DNA from: Tipula vernalis
Taxonomy: Eukaryota > Arthropoda > Insecta > Diptera > Tipulidae
Direction: 5' to 3'
NCBI GenBank assembly: GCA_958295665.1
Contig: OY282560.1
Coordinates: 206,816,420-206,880,419 of the forward strand
DNA: 64,000 bases
Shown here: in pieces, positions 48,229 through 59,204 of the stretch
How the letters are laid out: each line of letters begins with the position of its first letter
Numbering within the stretch: position 1 is the first letter of the stretch
The notes under the pieces: model-generated
Told to the model about the DNA's origin: nothing
Seen by the model: the letters and a program-made list of their open reading frames with translations, nothing else
Databases searched by the model: none
Translations under genes and position numbers: made by a program

Positions 48229-48379
48229 CAAGTATTATTTCTTTATATCTTTCTATTTTATTTATTTATTTAGTAAATTTATAGGTCTTATGGCCTTTGA
48301 AAATACAAATATAACATTATGAGCGATTGTAATAATCAAATAATCAAACCAATTTTTTGAACTTGAATCTTATAAATAA

Positions 48380-49890
48380 TTAGTAGATATGCTTGGAAGA
48401 AAAGTCAACCACAGCTACTTTTAATCTTATGCCGTAATTCGGAACCTGCATGTTATTCATTTTTCGTCTGCTCCAAAATTTCAAGAATTCGTGGCGAATA
48501 CTTTCGCCAGCTTGTTCAGACCACAAACCGAAACCTTCCTCTTCATCCAAACCAAGCGATTCTTGAAGATGACTCAAAATTATACGAATTTTAAAAGTTT
48601 CACTCACATCGAGAGCAGCGAGAGCTTTTTAGTAGAGACTTGTTAAGTGTTTATGTACAATAAATCTGACTCGATTCTCGTTACTGAGAAGGTCGACTTT
48701 ACAATTTCGCCCATGGCTCTAAATGCTGCTACGAATGGAAACAGTGATAATTCTCCGCCCACGACCCTACAGAATTCAGGATTCAATAATTTCGCTGACT
48801 CCTTGAGTAATTTTTGGCAAGCGTTCCCCTCAAACGCTTCTCCATGGTAATTTTTCGAGACCAGACCCAGATTTTGGGGCCATAGAAGGGTTTTCTCTCT
48901 GCCCAAGTACGGCACAAGCCAATTTCAGAATATATGGTTTACGAACCCTTGCAGCAGATGAAGCTCTGGCACTACACATTTTTGAATCACTCTGGCGTCA
49001 TCAGATTCATCGAATTAAGGTGGGTTCATGGTACTTCTACTCTGAACGGAATTCTTTTTCTTTCCTCCTAGTGATATGAATTGTTCATAATCGTACGCAA
49101 ATCGCCATAACTTTTGGCGGCCAAGGGATGATCTGGCATGTCTGTGTCATAGTCATCATTCGCTATCGAGGTATCATCTGCGATATTCTCTATTTCTTTA
49201 CCATCTCGCAAATCTTGCAATTTTATCAAGCAATAAGGACACGGGAAACTTGTTGCGGCTGCTTGTTGCCCATTAACGTGAAGTAACTGCTTTAAGTCAG
49301 ACACGAATTTCATCGAAATATTATTGATTTTTGTGAGATCAAATAATATTTTCCAATTTTCGTAGGTTTCTTAGATGCGCGGTACAATACTCAACCTAAT
49401 CAACTTGTGTACACTCGTACACTTGATAATTTTGCTCTTCTTCCTTGATGAACCTTCTTCATGTAGATTTTCAGAAACGTAATTTTCCGGAATAATTGAC
49501 ATATACATTTTAAAAAACCCTCGTCCGCTATCAGCCATAACCAGTAGTTACCAATCAAACCACGTTTATCCACAACATTTTCTAAAAGTTCTTCTGCGTT
49601 ACCCAACAGGCCTTTTTTGCTTGACAGAACGTTTTTCAAGATCAAAATCCAAGATATCGTGCCTGTATGGATCTTCCAATAAATTAGCTCTTTCTGACAC
49701 TTCTTTCTGAAAGAAAGCTGGTACTGCTTTTTTGCCACAATTTTTTCTAATAAGACGGCTCAATTTTTGAGCAAAGATGTATAGTTTATGGAATTGTTTC
49801 GCCTGGATCTTGACCCTTCTTAACCCCAGTGATACTTGAGTGGTGAGATCCATACATTCCATTGTCCGGGTTAATTCTCCCAACAGGCAA
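48380..49890 (-). pseudogene. Decayed transposase-like protein of the CMC element
   Basis: Minus-strand pieces in order: a 49599-49883 segment, LLHVNGQQAAATSFPCPYCL (CPYC metal-binding motif, about 49250), YHGEAFEGNACQKLLKES (about 48840), and FGLWSEQAGESIRHEFLKFW with PNYGIRL and SSKH near the C-terminus (48380-48550). I recall this chain of motifs, CPYC then FEGN-C-LLK then SEQASES, from proteins encoded by repetitive elements in insects and cnidarians, but cannot run a search. At least three frameshifts and a missing central part make it a pseudogene. Confidence 0.65.
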
Positions 49891-50309
49891 CTTTTTTCAT
49901 ATTTATTACTCCCTTATGCCTACCAGTTAAACATATATAACAGTTGCAAATGATATTGCATTTTTAACGTGACCTAGTTTCCTTTGATAGACATATAACT
50001 CCATAGTTAGGCATCACCTTAAATGGACTTCTGTTAAGCATTTATTACACTCGTGTTATATTCTTTCTCTTTCTCTCTCTCTCTCTCTCTTTTCGACTAG
50101 TTCATCATTCGACATTTAGATGCTCTAAAATATAACTCATGGTCGCACACCTGTAAAGACACACATTTGCACATGTACATGCACATAATTGCGCACCCAT
50201 ATACGATTTGCCACACATGAATACCTAAATACATACGAATACACACTCGATTCTGCTAAGCATCGTGATAATCAGTGCACGAAATACTAGTTATAAAAAA
50301 ACGGAGCAA

Positions 50310-50452
50310 AAATAATGAATAATTCGAGCACATGAACCGTTACGATTTCGGGGCAAAATTTTCCTATTTCCTAGCCAGCTGCTGCATAGTTCTATCATTT
50401 CAGTGTTTTTCGTTATCGCATGGAAACCTAAACTACCTTCCGGAGCACTGTG
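50310..50452 (-). repeat. Right terminal inverted repeat of the Chapaev-like element
   Basis: It is the partner of 48109-48228 with about 40 extra bases in the middle (near 50385-50420). Confidence 0.88.
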
Positions 50453-51182
50453 AAATATAACGATAAAATATTTAATTGGTTTTACAAAAATTATTTTTTT
50501 CTCAAAACAAAGCTTAACTAATTTAGTGCTAATTTTTGCTTTTTAAACTATACTAATTCACACATTGGGCTTTTATACCGTATGGTACACTTTAACATTT
50601 TATCTTCTTTTTAATTTTGATAATTTAGTAAATAATCTTAACGTAATGATTTCAAGAAGATCTTGATTTCACTTCTTCGAAATGTATGACCATCTCCAAC
50701 AAAAACATAGCAAAATTGACAAAAGGATTAGACGATTAAAAAAATCAAAATTTATGATTCAATTTATAAATTTTATAAGTATAAAACAATTCAATTCTGG
50801 TATATTTCAGAAATAAATATTTTACGAAGAGAAGAGTCTGCATCTGCAATTCAGTTTCGATCTGCGAGCATTGTGACTTTGTGATAAATAAATCACTTTT
50901 CAATCCTCATCAGGCTATAGTGACTGAGCTGTTAACTTATTAACCTGATTTTTTCCTATATATAGGAATCAACCATGTACTTATAGAATTAGCGAATATT
51001 ACTATCACCCCTTAAAAACTGTTAACAGTTTCAATTTTATTGTATTTATCGGATATAGCGGATAGCTTCATCCGGGTCTATTTTTACACCTTTATCTGTT
51101 ATGTTAGTTTGTACACTGAAAAAAAAAACTGGGTAGTATTAAGAAAAATCTTGTTTAATATTACAAAAATTTTGGTTATATA
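50453..51182. other. Non-coding spacer
   Basis: Nothing recognisable apart from flanking target duplications. Confidence 0.45.
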
Positions 51183-51303
51183 CAGTGGGCGTCAAAAGTG
51201 AGGGTACACCACAAGCAATTTTTTTCAAGCTTGAATAAAAAAATAATAATAATAACAAAACTAACAGTGATTGATGTAAATTAAACCTTTATTTGTTTAT
51301 AAC
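51183..51303 (+). repeat. Left terminal inverted repeat of the composite element
   Basis: It matches the complement of 54597-54717: gggcgtcaaaagtgagggta, caccacaagcaatttt, aagcttg and ttaaacctttatttgt. Confidence 0.92.
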
Positions 51304-51453
51304 AAAATATAAAACTATTGACTTCAAACAACAGACAAAAAAATATTTTCATCAAAATAAAGCAAAATATTCCATTAATAACAAGTCAAAAGTAAGGGTA
51401 CACTTACCAATATTCTAATAAAATGAACAAACAATGTTGTAACTTCGCCATAA

Positions 51454-52466
51454 TTAATATTTTGTCTGACCCCCCTTTGATACTAGAACAGCATTTAGTC
51501 TCCTTGGCATTGAAAGTACTAAATGTTCTGTAAAATTTACCGGAATATTCCGCCATTCCTGAAGAAGAGCTTGTTTAAGAGATTCCTGGTTTGTGATGGT
51601 TCTACTGCGAATTTTCCGTTTTAAGTAATCCCATAAATGCTCGATCGGATTTAAGTCGGGGGGTTGGGGAGGATGATCCAATTGTTTTGCCGTGTTATAT
51701 AACAGCCATTCTTTCACTAATTTAGCCGTATGCTTAGGATCATTGTCATGTTGCAACTCAGCAAGCAATTTCAATTTCCTCACACTAGGTTTTAAGTTCT
51801 CTTGCAGAATTTCCAAATAATGTTGTTTGTTCATTGTAGAATCAATGAACTGAAGATTTCCTACCCCAGAAGCTGCCATGCATCCCCAAACCATCACAGA
51901 TGCTCCACCATGTTTCACTCTTGAAGAAAGATTCTGTGGATCGAGTTTCTTACTTTTCATCCTCTATAGTTTTGCGCATCTTTTAGGTCCAAAAATTTCA
52001 AACTTACTTGCATCACTAGTCAAAGGACATTTTTCCAAAAGGAATCGTCATAATTTTTATACTTTTTAGCATACTGTAAGCGTTTCTTGTTTGTTTTTGA
52101 TATTAAAGGTTTTATACGTGGAACTCGGCCATGTAATCCATAATTATTTAATGTTCGTCGTATTGTCGATGCACTAATTGATTTTCCGTTTTGCCGAGTA
52201 ATCCTTTCTGAAATTTTGACAGCACTAGATCTCGGATTTTGCTTAACTTCTCTTACAATATCTCTGGCTTCTCTTTCATTTAAGCGCTTTGGTCGACCCG
52301 AACGATGCAAATTTTTAAGAGTCTCAACACTTTTAAATTTATCCACAATTTTTTTTACACAATTAACACTTCTTTTCACAATTCTCGATATTTTTCGAAA
52401 ACTTTTTCCTTCGTTTCTTAGTCCTACTATAATTTTTCTAGTTTCTAAAGACGTTTCTTTTCTCAT
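51454..52466 (-). pseudogene. Tc1-like DD34E transposase
   Basis: It begins at ATG 52466 (MRKETSLETRKIIVGLRNEG) with a helix-turn-helix (SFRKISRIVKRSVNCVKKIV), GRPKRLNEREAR and a second DNA-binding motif (KSISASTIRRTLNNYGLHGR). The catalytic domain gives SDASKFEIFG (first Asp, usual Glu neighbour replaced by Ala), VMVWGCMAASGVGNL, LQHDNDPKHTAKL (second Asp) and PPDLNPIEHLWDYLKRKI (Glu), 34 residues apart. One frameshift near 52020 and a stop near 51962 split it into two frames of 148 and 168 residues. It ends at 51454. Confidence 0.92.
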
Positions 52467-52974
52467 TTTTAAATTTTAAAATTAATACACTGAGCACTAC
52501 GACACGAATGATTAGTTCACTACAATTTATTATATAAAATGTTCTCCAAATACAATCTGAATATTATTCCAGAACAAAAATAGGGACCGTTAGATTGAAT
52601 AAGTAAATAGAGATAGAGAGATATTCCAGAGAAGAAACATTGTGCGCTCATTTTTAACTTCAAAATAATGTTTTTTTTTTTATAAAATATTTTTTCTCCC
52701 AACGTCTTAAAAGCCTCTTGTTTTAATACTGTTTTTTGGTATTAAAGTTGGCCTTTTTCTTACTATTTTATAAAATGTGTGTGTTGCTAAGCTACACTTT
52801 TAATCCTTGGTGTAAAAGTAGGTATTTTTAATACTATAGGAGAAAAATATTATAGTGAAGACACAATAATATGTATAATGTATATATGAAAGTATTTTTT
52901 ATTTTTTTTATTTCGGAAAAACTTTTTTTATTCATTAACACAAAAAACTCAATTTACATACTCATTTAAAAAAA

Positions 52975-54214
52975 TTATTTGTTCTGGATATTAATGTTAA
53001 AAGTACAATTTGAACAACTTTGATAAAAATTAAGCAAACCGGATTTGTCAACATTATTATCATTTGTAACCATATTGCCAACAATATTGGTAATTGGACT
53101 GGTACTGGGATCTTCGGGGGGTAATATTTCTGCAGCAAAGGTATCCTCATTTTCTACAGTATCATGAGCGGTTATATTTTCATGAGTAGTACTGTAGCTG
53201 GTACTAGTACTGTAGCTGGTACTAAGTTCATCGGGCCGTAATATTTTTATAGCAGTGTTTGTTTTATTTGTTGTGGAATCTTCTAAGTATCCCTCAGCTA
53301 CAGTATTAGATTTCCAACCACCATGCCTTTTAAGGCAAGTGAGGTCACCGCCAGAATCCACAAGGAGTGTAGCTGAAGTTCGACGCAAGCAATGACCGGT
53401 ATATTCACTTGCATTTTTTAAATTTAAATGCAATGCCACCTCTTTTGCAACGCTACTAATTTTGTGAATACCAACTACTACCCGATGACATACTCCACCC
53501 TGGTATTTTATAAAAAGACGTCGTTCCTCGAAATTTTCTGGGCGAAGAGCAAAGTACTTTCTGCAAATCCCCAAATAATTTTCTCCCAAAAGAGTAAAGA
53601 GGCGCGATTTGTTTGTTTTGGAGTTGGGAATTTTTACTAACAAAGATTATTGAACGTCTTCAATGTCATCTATCTTTAAATTTACTAGTTCGTCGCAACG
53701 ACATGCACCCGCTACTCCCAGTATTAAAACAACCTGCTAGAAAAATACCAAAATATAAGTATAAATATTATCTTTAAGTTTTAAAGCTTACCTTCATCAT
53801 TAAATATGTTTTATCGGGAGCAAAATTTAAAAACAAGTCGATTTGTGCTTTATCGAGAACCCTCGATTTTTTTGCTGTGTAACCAACATTCTGTTTTTTT
53901 AAAAATGCTCGCAATTTGGAATATTTTTCGATGTTTACGCTATTTTTATAATTTAATGTGGCCTTAACCATAGAATATTGCGCCCAAAGAGTCGAACTTT
54001 TCATCTTCGTAGACAAATTGGCAAAGTATGCCAATAGAACGCTTTCTGAATATAATCCAGAATCCACATTTTTTTCAGTACACCACTTCAAAAATCGGTT
54101 ATATGCGCACTCGTAAATCTTACGTGATTTTGATGGCAATAGGTTTAATACAATTTCCTTTGCTGTTTGAACCACATCCGGAGGTAAATTTGATAAATCT
54201 TCTGATTCAAACAT
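52975..54214 (-). pseudogene. Tyrosine recombinase, Crypton-like, two exons
   Basis: Tyrosine recombinases cut and join DNA through a covalent phosphotyrosine. I place the start at the Met at 54214 (MFESEDLSNLPPDVVQTAKE) rather than the upstream Met at 54283. The N-terminal core-binding domain includes LPSKSRKIYECAYNRFLKWC and KLRAFLKKQNVGYTAKKSRV. A GT-AG intron (about 53734-53791) joins LMMK to VVLILGVAGACRCDELVNLK, which holds the box I Arg. Box II is YTGHCLRRTSATLL (His-x-x-Arg), followed by KRHGGWKS (His/Trp) and the nucleophile region VAEGYLEDS. All catalytic positions are present; one stop (about 53650) is the only clear lesion. The C-terminal tail is Ser/Thr-rich. Confidence 0.88.
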
Positions 54215-54417
54215 TTTGTTCGCAAGAAAAATATTATAATTATAGCTTGGCAGTTTGACACTTACAATAGTCAAACCAAACAAAAGTCATGATCTCCTTA
54301 GTTTCACAAAATATTTCAACAAAATTACTTTCAATTTTGAAATTTTAATTACATAATTTGTACTTACTTGTATAATTAGTTTATAATAAGCATTTCTTCG
54401 TTGAAGAAAAAATAGTA

Positions 54418-54550
54418 TGTGTTATTCGGATTAAAAGTGACTTTGTTTGACTCGCAAATATTTGCTTTTGCTCGGCTACGCTGCGCTTCGCCTCGCATGC
54501 AAATATAATTGCTCGTCAAACAAAGTATCACTTTTAATCCTAATGACACA
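54418..54550. repeat. Hairpin with a GC-rich loop
   Basis: The arms 54418-54464 and 54499-54550 match (ggattaaaagtga, ctttgtttgac, caaatat and their complements). The loop between them, about 54465-54498, is strikingly GC-rich (ctcggctacgctgcgcttcg) in an AT-rich region. It sits upstream of the recombinase start and about 170 bp inside the right inverted end. Confidence 0.85.
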
Positions 54551-54596
54551 ATGTACTATTCCCTTTGGTTTTTCGAAATTATTGCTTTATTATTTT

Positions 54597-54717
54597 TTTA
54601 TACACAAACAAAGGTTTAATTTTAAATTAATCATTCTAGTTTTGTTCCTTTTATTTTTTATTTATACAAGCTTAAAGAAAATTGCTTGTGGTGTACCCTC
54701 ACTTTTGACGCCCACTG
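54597..54717 (-). repeat. Right terminal inverted repeat of the composite element
   Basis: It is the partner of 51183-51303 and ends gacgcccactg, followed by TA. Confidence 0.92.
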
Positions 54718-54719
54718 TA

Positions 54720-55017
54720 GAATAGATAGTTATAACAAGAAAAGATGATTAGTTAAATTGTTTCGCATTGTAAAATAACAAAATGCTCTTAATATTAGAA
54801 ATATTCTTTTAATTAACAAAAAGAAAAGAAAAGAAACTTTATTTGTAATAACGAAACTATTTGTAAAACGAGAAGAAAAGTATTTCGAGAAATAAAAAAA
54901 TTAAATTCGTAGATTTATTTAAAAAACAATCAAATTATTTATTTATTTATTTTTGTAAATTTTATAATTTTATTATTTAATTCAGTTTCGTAAATTTACA
55001 GATTTTTTATTTAGTTT
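54720..55017. other. AT-rich spacer
   Basis: I see no gene or paired repeat. Confidence 0.4.
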
Positions 55018-55583
55018 TGTGGCGATTATTATCCACCACATTTTATTCCAACTCATAATTCATTAAATTTATGAATTTCATTCAACCATCGCAACTTCCT
55101 CTCATGAATATAGTCAGAAGTTACCGAACAAAGTATATTGATTATATAACAAAATATCGCGACGTACTCTAAAATTCATCATCAATTATTATTCATCTTT
55201 TCTATTCATCCACACCAATTACGTACATACATCGTTTTAAAATCGTATCTATTATAAAATTCGGTAGTCAACCTTTATCGTGCGCGCTTTTAGTCAATTA
55301 TACGTAATAACTCAGTGGTGTCTATTATTTCTAAATACTTATAATAAATTATGTTATGGTGGTTATAAATGCTGAAATTCTAATAATAAATTGTGATCTG
55401 AATATAATAATAAATAAAAAATAATATCAGATATAAACTTAATTAAATTATCCAACTTTATAAAAATCAAAATAAATAATTTATTCCCAAAAATTGGCGT
55501 TTATTTATTATAAATTCTAACGCCATTTTGGCGTTGAAACAAAAATATCGGGCGTTAAGTTCTTAAAGACACAGACCCGATAA
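55018..55583 (+). mobile_element. Candidate LTR
   Basis: It starts TGTGGCGATTATTATCCACC and ends just before a tRNA-primer-like site at 55585. The start recalls the TGTAGCGGC start inferred for the minus-strand gypsy copy. It could be the 5' LTR of the CsRn1-clade element whose gag begins at 58240, with a DNA transposon inserted in the leader between. A matching 3' LTR was not confirmed. Confidence 0.4.
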
Positions 55584-55584
55584 G

Positions 55585-55600
55585 TGGTGACCGCGAACGC
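55585..55600 (+). other. Candidate primer-binding site
   Basis: tggtgaccgcgaacgc begins with the TGGTGACC expected for complementarity to a tRNA 3' end. CsRn1-clade elements are known to use tRNA-Trp, but the match beyond the first eight bases is not verified. Confidence 0.45.
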
Positions 55601-55700
55601 TTGAAAGTGAACAAGCAACGAAATAAAATTGTTAGTGCATCAAACTGACTTGTAAAATATTTAAATAAAATATAGTGATATATTAAATTTGAATAAAGTG

Positions 55701-55801
<101 letters not shown>

Positions 55802-55962
55802 TGGTTTATATATACATATATGGTGAAAAATACGTCAAATCACAAATTTGGTATATGGGACCGGAAGTCGTGTTAAATTTTTTATTTTTTATGTTTTCAA
55901 TTGGTAGTACTAGGTAAAAAAAACATTTTTTACAAAATGATTTTTGGTTGTTGTTGTTTAAA

Positions 55963-56283
55963 ATACAGGGTGTCAAATTTTGAGAACAAAGATGAACATG
56001 ATGTTTATGGCTATAAATGGAAAAATAAATATCCGATATTTATGATGTAGGGCTCGTTTTAAAGGTAAGTTAATACGGATTAATAAAAAAATATAAAAAT
56101 GGTTAGTTCTTTAATTTCTTCATTTTCAAATTTCCCGCCAAAATTTTATTTTGGAATTTTCTCAATGATTGTCCAATTTTTATTTTTTTTTTTTAATTTT
56201 ACGTCCTTAAATTCTATTGAAGATACTAAAAACTCGCGCTAGCAAAATTTTTCGTTTTCGTGCAAAATACGTTTAAGTATGAC
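55963..56283 (+). repeat. Left inverted repeat of the 55963-58008 element
   Basis: Shared words with the complement of the right end include gggctcgttttaaaggtaag, aaatttcccgccaaaatttt and cgttttcgtgcaaaatacgt. Confidence 0.88.
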
Positions 56284-57114
56284 GATTTACCCGTTTTTGG
56301 AATACAAAATCAAATTGTTATATGTTATTTTCAATTTTTAACTAATTTACGCTCGACCTGATAATGTAATTGTTTAAAATTATTTCGTCGATCTTTAGTA
56401 TATTCTTACTTCTAATAGAAAATTAAAAAACAAAGAGGAAACAATTTGTAACAGTCCGTTCATAAACTACGTCAAGATATTTTGGGCCCTTCTTAACTCC
56501 GTCTCTCTCACTCCTTCATCACAAGTCGTCACCAAATTGAATATGTGAGCAATGACGTAATCATTTAAGAACATGAAGTAAGTGGTATATTAAAGAAATA
56601 CGCCTCTAATGATATACCTGCAAATTATTGTATTATGTCATATGTAATATCCCATTAACAGTAACATCTTATATTTACATGACGTCATCTTTTACGAAAT
56701 TCTCCCTGCCCCAGCCTAAACGTGACGATAATCAATACTCCTTCCCCAAACAAAGGCGTAACGTAGTTTAGGGATAGCCCATAAAGCTATTAGTAAAAAA
56801 ATAAATTTTGGTTTGAGTCATTTATTTTGTCACTTCCAACCCTAAAAATGCGTCCCAAAATATTACGTTCAGGTACATAAACCGTAACGTAATCTTTTGA
56901 AACAAAATGACGCATATTTAAAAATTTAATTATAAAAGAAGGGGTAGGTAGGCCTGTAAAACAACGTAAAATATAAGCAGTGGTTTTTGTTAACATTTTT
57001 TGATATAAATTAGTGTTTAAATTAATATTTCAGTTAGTTTAACTTGTGAAGTTCTATTTAAATCATTTGCTTATTTAAATAACATCAAAAGTATTTCAAA
57101 TAATAAGTGTAAAA

Positions 57115-57375
57115 ATGGTTGGGTACAAAAAATGTTGTAAGCCGTTTCCTGAGTTGAAATGTTCCAAAAGTTTAAGAAATGTTAATGATTAAATTAAAAT
57201 TCGTTTGCCGCGCCCGATTCATGTAACTGAAAATTCATCGATTTGTACATCATGTTATTACCGGGTGACTAATAAACGTCAAAAAGTTGAAAACGAGGTA
57301 TCACCGGTTAATAATTCAATAATTTCACCTGTTACCCGGAGACATCATCAACAGTCAATGACGAGAATATTTTGA
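57115..57375 (+). pseudogene. Eroded ORF with cysteine pairs, unknown
   Basis: From ATG 57115: MVGYKKCCKPFPELKCSKSL, one in-frame stop, then KIRLPRPIHVTENSSICTSC and YYRVTNKRQKVENE. The spacing of Cys residues (CC, C, CxxC) suggests a small metal-binding domain. Such proteins accompany some repetitive elements in other invertebrates, by my recollection, but I cannot name the family. It is the only coding trace inside this element. Confidence 0.45.
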
Positions 57376-57666
57376 GTATGAGTGAAAGTGAGGAATGCCA
57401 AATAAAAAGTGCTCTCGTTCGTTTATAACAAATATTCAAATAGTGAAGCTATACATATAACATGTAAATTTTAACCGTATAAATATCTTTAAATTTCTAT
57501 CCTTGTTTTGTAATAAATTTTTTTACTGTCAATATTTTTTGTTTTAAATTTAATTTTGAATCACAAAAACGAATAAAAAAATTAACCTGGAAAAGTTAAA
57601 TAAAATCGAGTTTTTGTAATAGGACCAAAAATCTACCATTCGATTTTTGAAATTTTCAAAATAGGT

Positions 57667-57753
57667 AGAGTCATACTGAAACGTATTTTGCACGAAAACG
57701 AAAAATTTTGTTAGCGCAAGTTTTTAGTATGTTCAATAGAATTAAAGGACGTA

Positions 57754-57795
<42 letters not shown>

Positions 57796-58008
57796 GACGA
57801 TCATTGAGAAAATTCAAAAATAAAATTTTGGCGGGAAATTTGAAAAAGAAGAAATTAAAGAACTAACCATTTTTATATTTTTTTATTAATACGTATTAAC
57901 TTACCTTTAAAACGAGCCCTATATCATATATATCGGATTTTTATTTTTCCTTTTATAGCCATAACAACATCCTGTTCATCATTTTTCTCAAAATTTGACA
58001 CCCTGTAT
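57667..58008 (-). repeat. Right inverted repeat of the 55963-58008 element
   Basis: It is the partner of 55963-56283, longer because of an uninterrupted A run at about 57760-57791. Confidence 0.88.
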
Positions 58009-58239
58009 TTTAAACATGTGGTTGATTATCGAAAGGATTTGCCCGCCAATCCAGATTGGAAAAGGCTGAGGTTTTCGGGGTTCATCTTTCAATTTATTGT
58101 TATTCTTTCGTTTTTCTTACACTATTCTTCTTTAAAACATTTTCTTCCCTATATACCTACATTTTTTAAATCTTGTTTTCCTGCATATATTTCGTTTTTC
58201 CCGTACATTTGGTTTTACTTTCGACAAGCCAATAATTCA

Positions 58240-59199
58240 ATGGCTGAGAACGGAGACGATCAATCAAGAAACGTCAACCAACTAATCGGCCAAGACATAT
58301 CAATGGCGGACGACAAAAACAATTTACTGGTTACGTTGGGCACGGAAACTGAAGTCGTGACAATCAAATTGGCGCAGTTTTGGTATAGCAATCCTAAAAA
58401 TTGGTTTCTAATGACAGAAATACAATTTTAATTGCAAAAGATCAATAGTGATCGTCAAAAATTTATACACACGCTCTCTGCATTATCACCGCAGCACTGC
58501 AACACAGTATCTGACCTGCTAGAAAATCCCCCGACCTCCAATCGTTATGAAACTATAAAACAGTTATTGATCGAGCGACTCTCTCTGTCGGAAGAAAAAA
58601 GACTAGAGTCGCTCCTTATTGCACAGTATCTAGTTGAAAGACGACCGTCGGAAATTCTGCGCCAAATCAATGGATTAGCCGGCAACAATTTTACACAAAA
58701 CACAGTTAGATCACTTTGGATCAGACGCCTTTCCGAATTTATCAGATTGGCATTAGTGGCGAAGCCGGAGTCGTTAACTGCTGATGACTTTGCGAAGACT
58801 GCAGACAAACTGCATGAAGCATTATCTTCCACACATACAATCGGCTCGGTGCAGCAACAATCTAGACCGACGTATAAAGCGCAGCTAAACGACTCAACCC
58901 ATGGTCGAGATGGACGTCGCCCAATATCAACCATTCATGCCACTCTCGAAGAACGAATAGCAAAAATGGAACAAATGCTAGCCAGGTTCACAAATACAAG
59001 TCGAAACCGCTCAGGCAGCCGGCAATCTTCGCGAACTAGGTACCGCTCAAATTCCAGAAATCGCCAAGATCAAGGTATTTGCTGGTACCATCGCAAATTT
59101 GCCGCATTGGCCAACAAATGTACCAAACCTTGTAATTTTCGACCGCCGACCAGCAATGTAGCAGCGATGCAAATTGACCAAGATTCCCCAAACAAATAA
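58240..59199 (+). pseudogene. CsRn1-clade gypsy gag
   Basis: It starts at ATG 58240 (MAENGDDQSRNVNQLIGQDI). The capsid-like core has LAQFWYSNPKNWFLMTEIQF, KFIHTLSALSPQ, RYETIKQLLIERLSLSEEKR and LVERRPSEILRQI. An arginine- and serine-rich tail leads to CWYHRKFAALANKCTKPC, a CX2HX9CX3C motif. That CHCC arrangement, instead of the usual CCHC knuckle, is the known hallmark of the CsRn1 clade. One stop (58429-58431) interrupts gag; the rest is continuous to 59199. Pol follows at once. Confidence 0.88.
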
Positions 59200-59204
59200 A
59201 TCTT

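Larger units (their letters stand above)
48109..50452 (-). mobile_element. Chapaev-like (CMC) DNA transposon
   Basis: The inverted ends begin CACAGTGCTCCGGAAGGT and run for 100 bp or more, with a 40-bp length difference between the two sides. Four-base duplications AAAT flank both ends (48105-48108 and 50453-50456). CAC termini with a 4-bp duplication fit the Chapaev branch of the CMC superfamily. The minus strand holds a decayed protein of the type found with such elements. A TC-rich simple repeat lies at 50063-50093. Confidence 0.75.
51183..54717 (-). mobile_element. Tc1-ended element carrying transposase and tyrosine recombinase
   Basis: Inverted ends of about 121 bp (CAGTGGGCGTCAAAAGTGAG...) are flanked by TA on both sides (51181-51182 and 54718-54719). 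A second, inner copy of the tip word (gtcaaaagtaagggtacac) lies at about 51388, as in IR/DR-type Tc1 elements. Inside are, both on the minus strand, a Tc1 DD34E transposase (51454-52466) and a two-exon tyrosine recombinase (52975-54214). At 3535 bp it is about twice the usual Tc1 length. Either a Crypton-like recombinase gene inserted into a Tc1 element or the two travel together. Confidence 0.85.
55963..58008. mobile_element. DNA transposon with roughly 320-340 bp inverted ends
   Basis: The inverted ends (55963-56283 and 57667-58008) start ATACAGGGTGTCAAATTTTG and match over nearly their whole length. Both flanks carry TTTAAA (55957-55962 and 58009-58014), consistent with a TTAA-centred target. 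The centre contains an eroded open frame and other repeat scraps. The superfamily is unresolved. It lies in what may be the leader of the downstream gypsy element. Confidence 0.8.

Noticed and set aside
56445..56783. MITE with ends containing taaactacgt inside the 55963-58008 element
   Set aside because: The two ends share only the core word and could not be paired convincingly.
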